Shown one piece after another: positions 63,919 to 64,000 of a DNA stretch of 64,000 bases; position 1 is the stretch's first letter; each line of letters starts with the position of its first letter. Under the pieces are notes generated by a model, which was not told the DNA's origin, did no database searches, and saw only the letters and a list, made by a program, of their open reading frames with translations. The position numbers were made by a program, and so were the translations under genes. Source of the DNA: Sycon ciliatum (Eukaryota > Porifera > Calcarea > Leucosolenida > Sycettidae); NCBI RefSeq assembly GCF_964019385.1, contig NC_088653.1, forward strand, positions 13,457,154 through 13,521,153, given 5' to 3'.

Positions 63919-64000
63919 TGTTGTGAACCCTCTGGTTCTCTAAAGTGTCAGGAACGAGCGACTCCACACGGCACGAGGACAACTATTTTCTCTCAACAGT
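63919..64000 (-). mobile_element. BEL-type LTR end, runs off the window
   Basis: On the minus strand this is the last 82 bases of an LTR nearly identical to the 3' ends of the LTRs at 55829 and 57260 (AGTTGTCCTCGTGCCGTGTG ... AGAGGGTTCACAACA). The remainder lies beyond 64000, so whether it is a solo LTR or a full element cannot be told. Confidence 0.85.

Noticed and set aside
1-64000. CRISPR arrays, rRNA genes, bacterial operons
   Set aside because: No regularly spaced direct repeats with unique spacers, no rRNA-like stretches and no bacterial gene families were seen; tandem repeats present are in-frame minisatellites.

Overview
The window is eukaryotic and most likely comes from a non-vertebrate, probably aquatic, animal. 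It has no operon layout, ribosome binding sites or bacterial gene families. It is packed with metazoan-type mobile elements: BEL/Pao LTR retrotransposons, CR1/L2-like and other LINEs, Penelope-like elements with GIY-YIG ends, a THAP plus DDE_Tnp_4 transposase relic and several MITEs. I cannot name the species. I recognise no conserved housekeeping gene, rRNA, tRNA or CRISPR array.

The main non-transposon content is a family of intronless genes of about 360 codons that I do not recognise. There are eight copies: A (1448-2542, minus), B (4003-5100), C (12229-13306), D (17292-18377), E (25776-26480, 3' half only), F (30023-31109), G (50732-51835) and H (60801-61889). A, D and H are open from end to end. 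G has one stop at codon 14. B, C, E and F are broken. Most full copies carry the same core promoter, a TATA box about 157 nt before the ATG with an initiator-like TCAGTT about 30 nt after it. All carry the same 3' flank, which includes a G-rich tract. The repeated unit therefore reaches well beyond the coding region, up to 1.3 kb upstream and about 1 kb downstream. The proteins share a C-x2-C ... C-H ... H-H-x2-C cluster and end in a PKP tail.

Layout: 1-5.1 kb holds copies A and B, with a LINE fragment between them. 5.8-9.4 kb is LINE debris on the minus strand. 9.4-10.3 kb is a nested inverted-repeat element. 10.1-20.25 kb is a direct tandem duplication of about 5.06 kb, each unit holding two MITEs, a perfect 83-bp inverted repeat and one family gene (dead C, open D). 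20.25-25.8 kb is a 3'-truncated BEL/Pao element. A 248-bp MITE sits in its RNase H, and its reading frame runs directly into the 3' half of family copy E. 27.6-31.1 kb holds a retroelement relic and copy F. 31.8-42.6 kb holds three LINEs and a Penelope-like element. 42.6-49.4 kb is a second Penelope-like element split by a complete BEL/Pao element (43075-48739, 5-bp target site duplication). 49.6-53.9 kb is copy G and flanks, matched in inverted orientation by 1-2.75 kb. 55829-57640 is a very young, deletion-derived LTR element whose single ORF is still open and contains twelve 15-bp repeats. 58.1-60.1 kb holds a THAP/DDE transposase relic. 60.6-63.4 kb is copy H and flanks, and the window ends inside another BEL-type LTR.

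The autonomous BEL element at 43-48.7 kb shares LTR ends, primer binding site, the sequence before the 3' LTR and coding segments with the small element at 55.8-57.6 kb, so it belongs to the lineage that probably mobilises it. All homology calls are from reading motifs by eye; no database search was possible.
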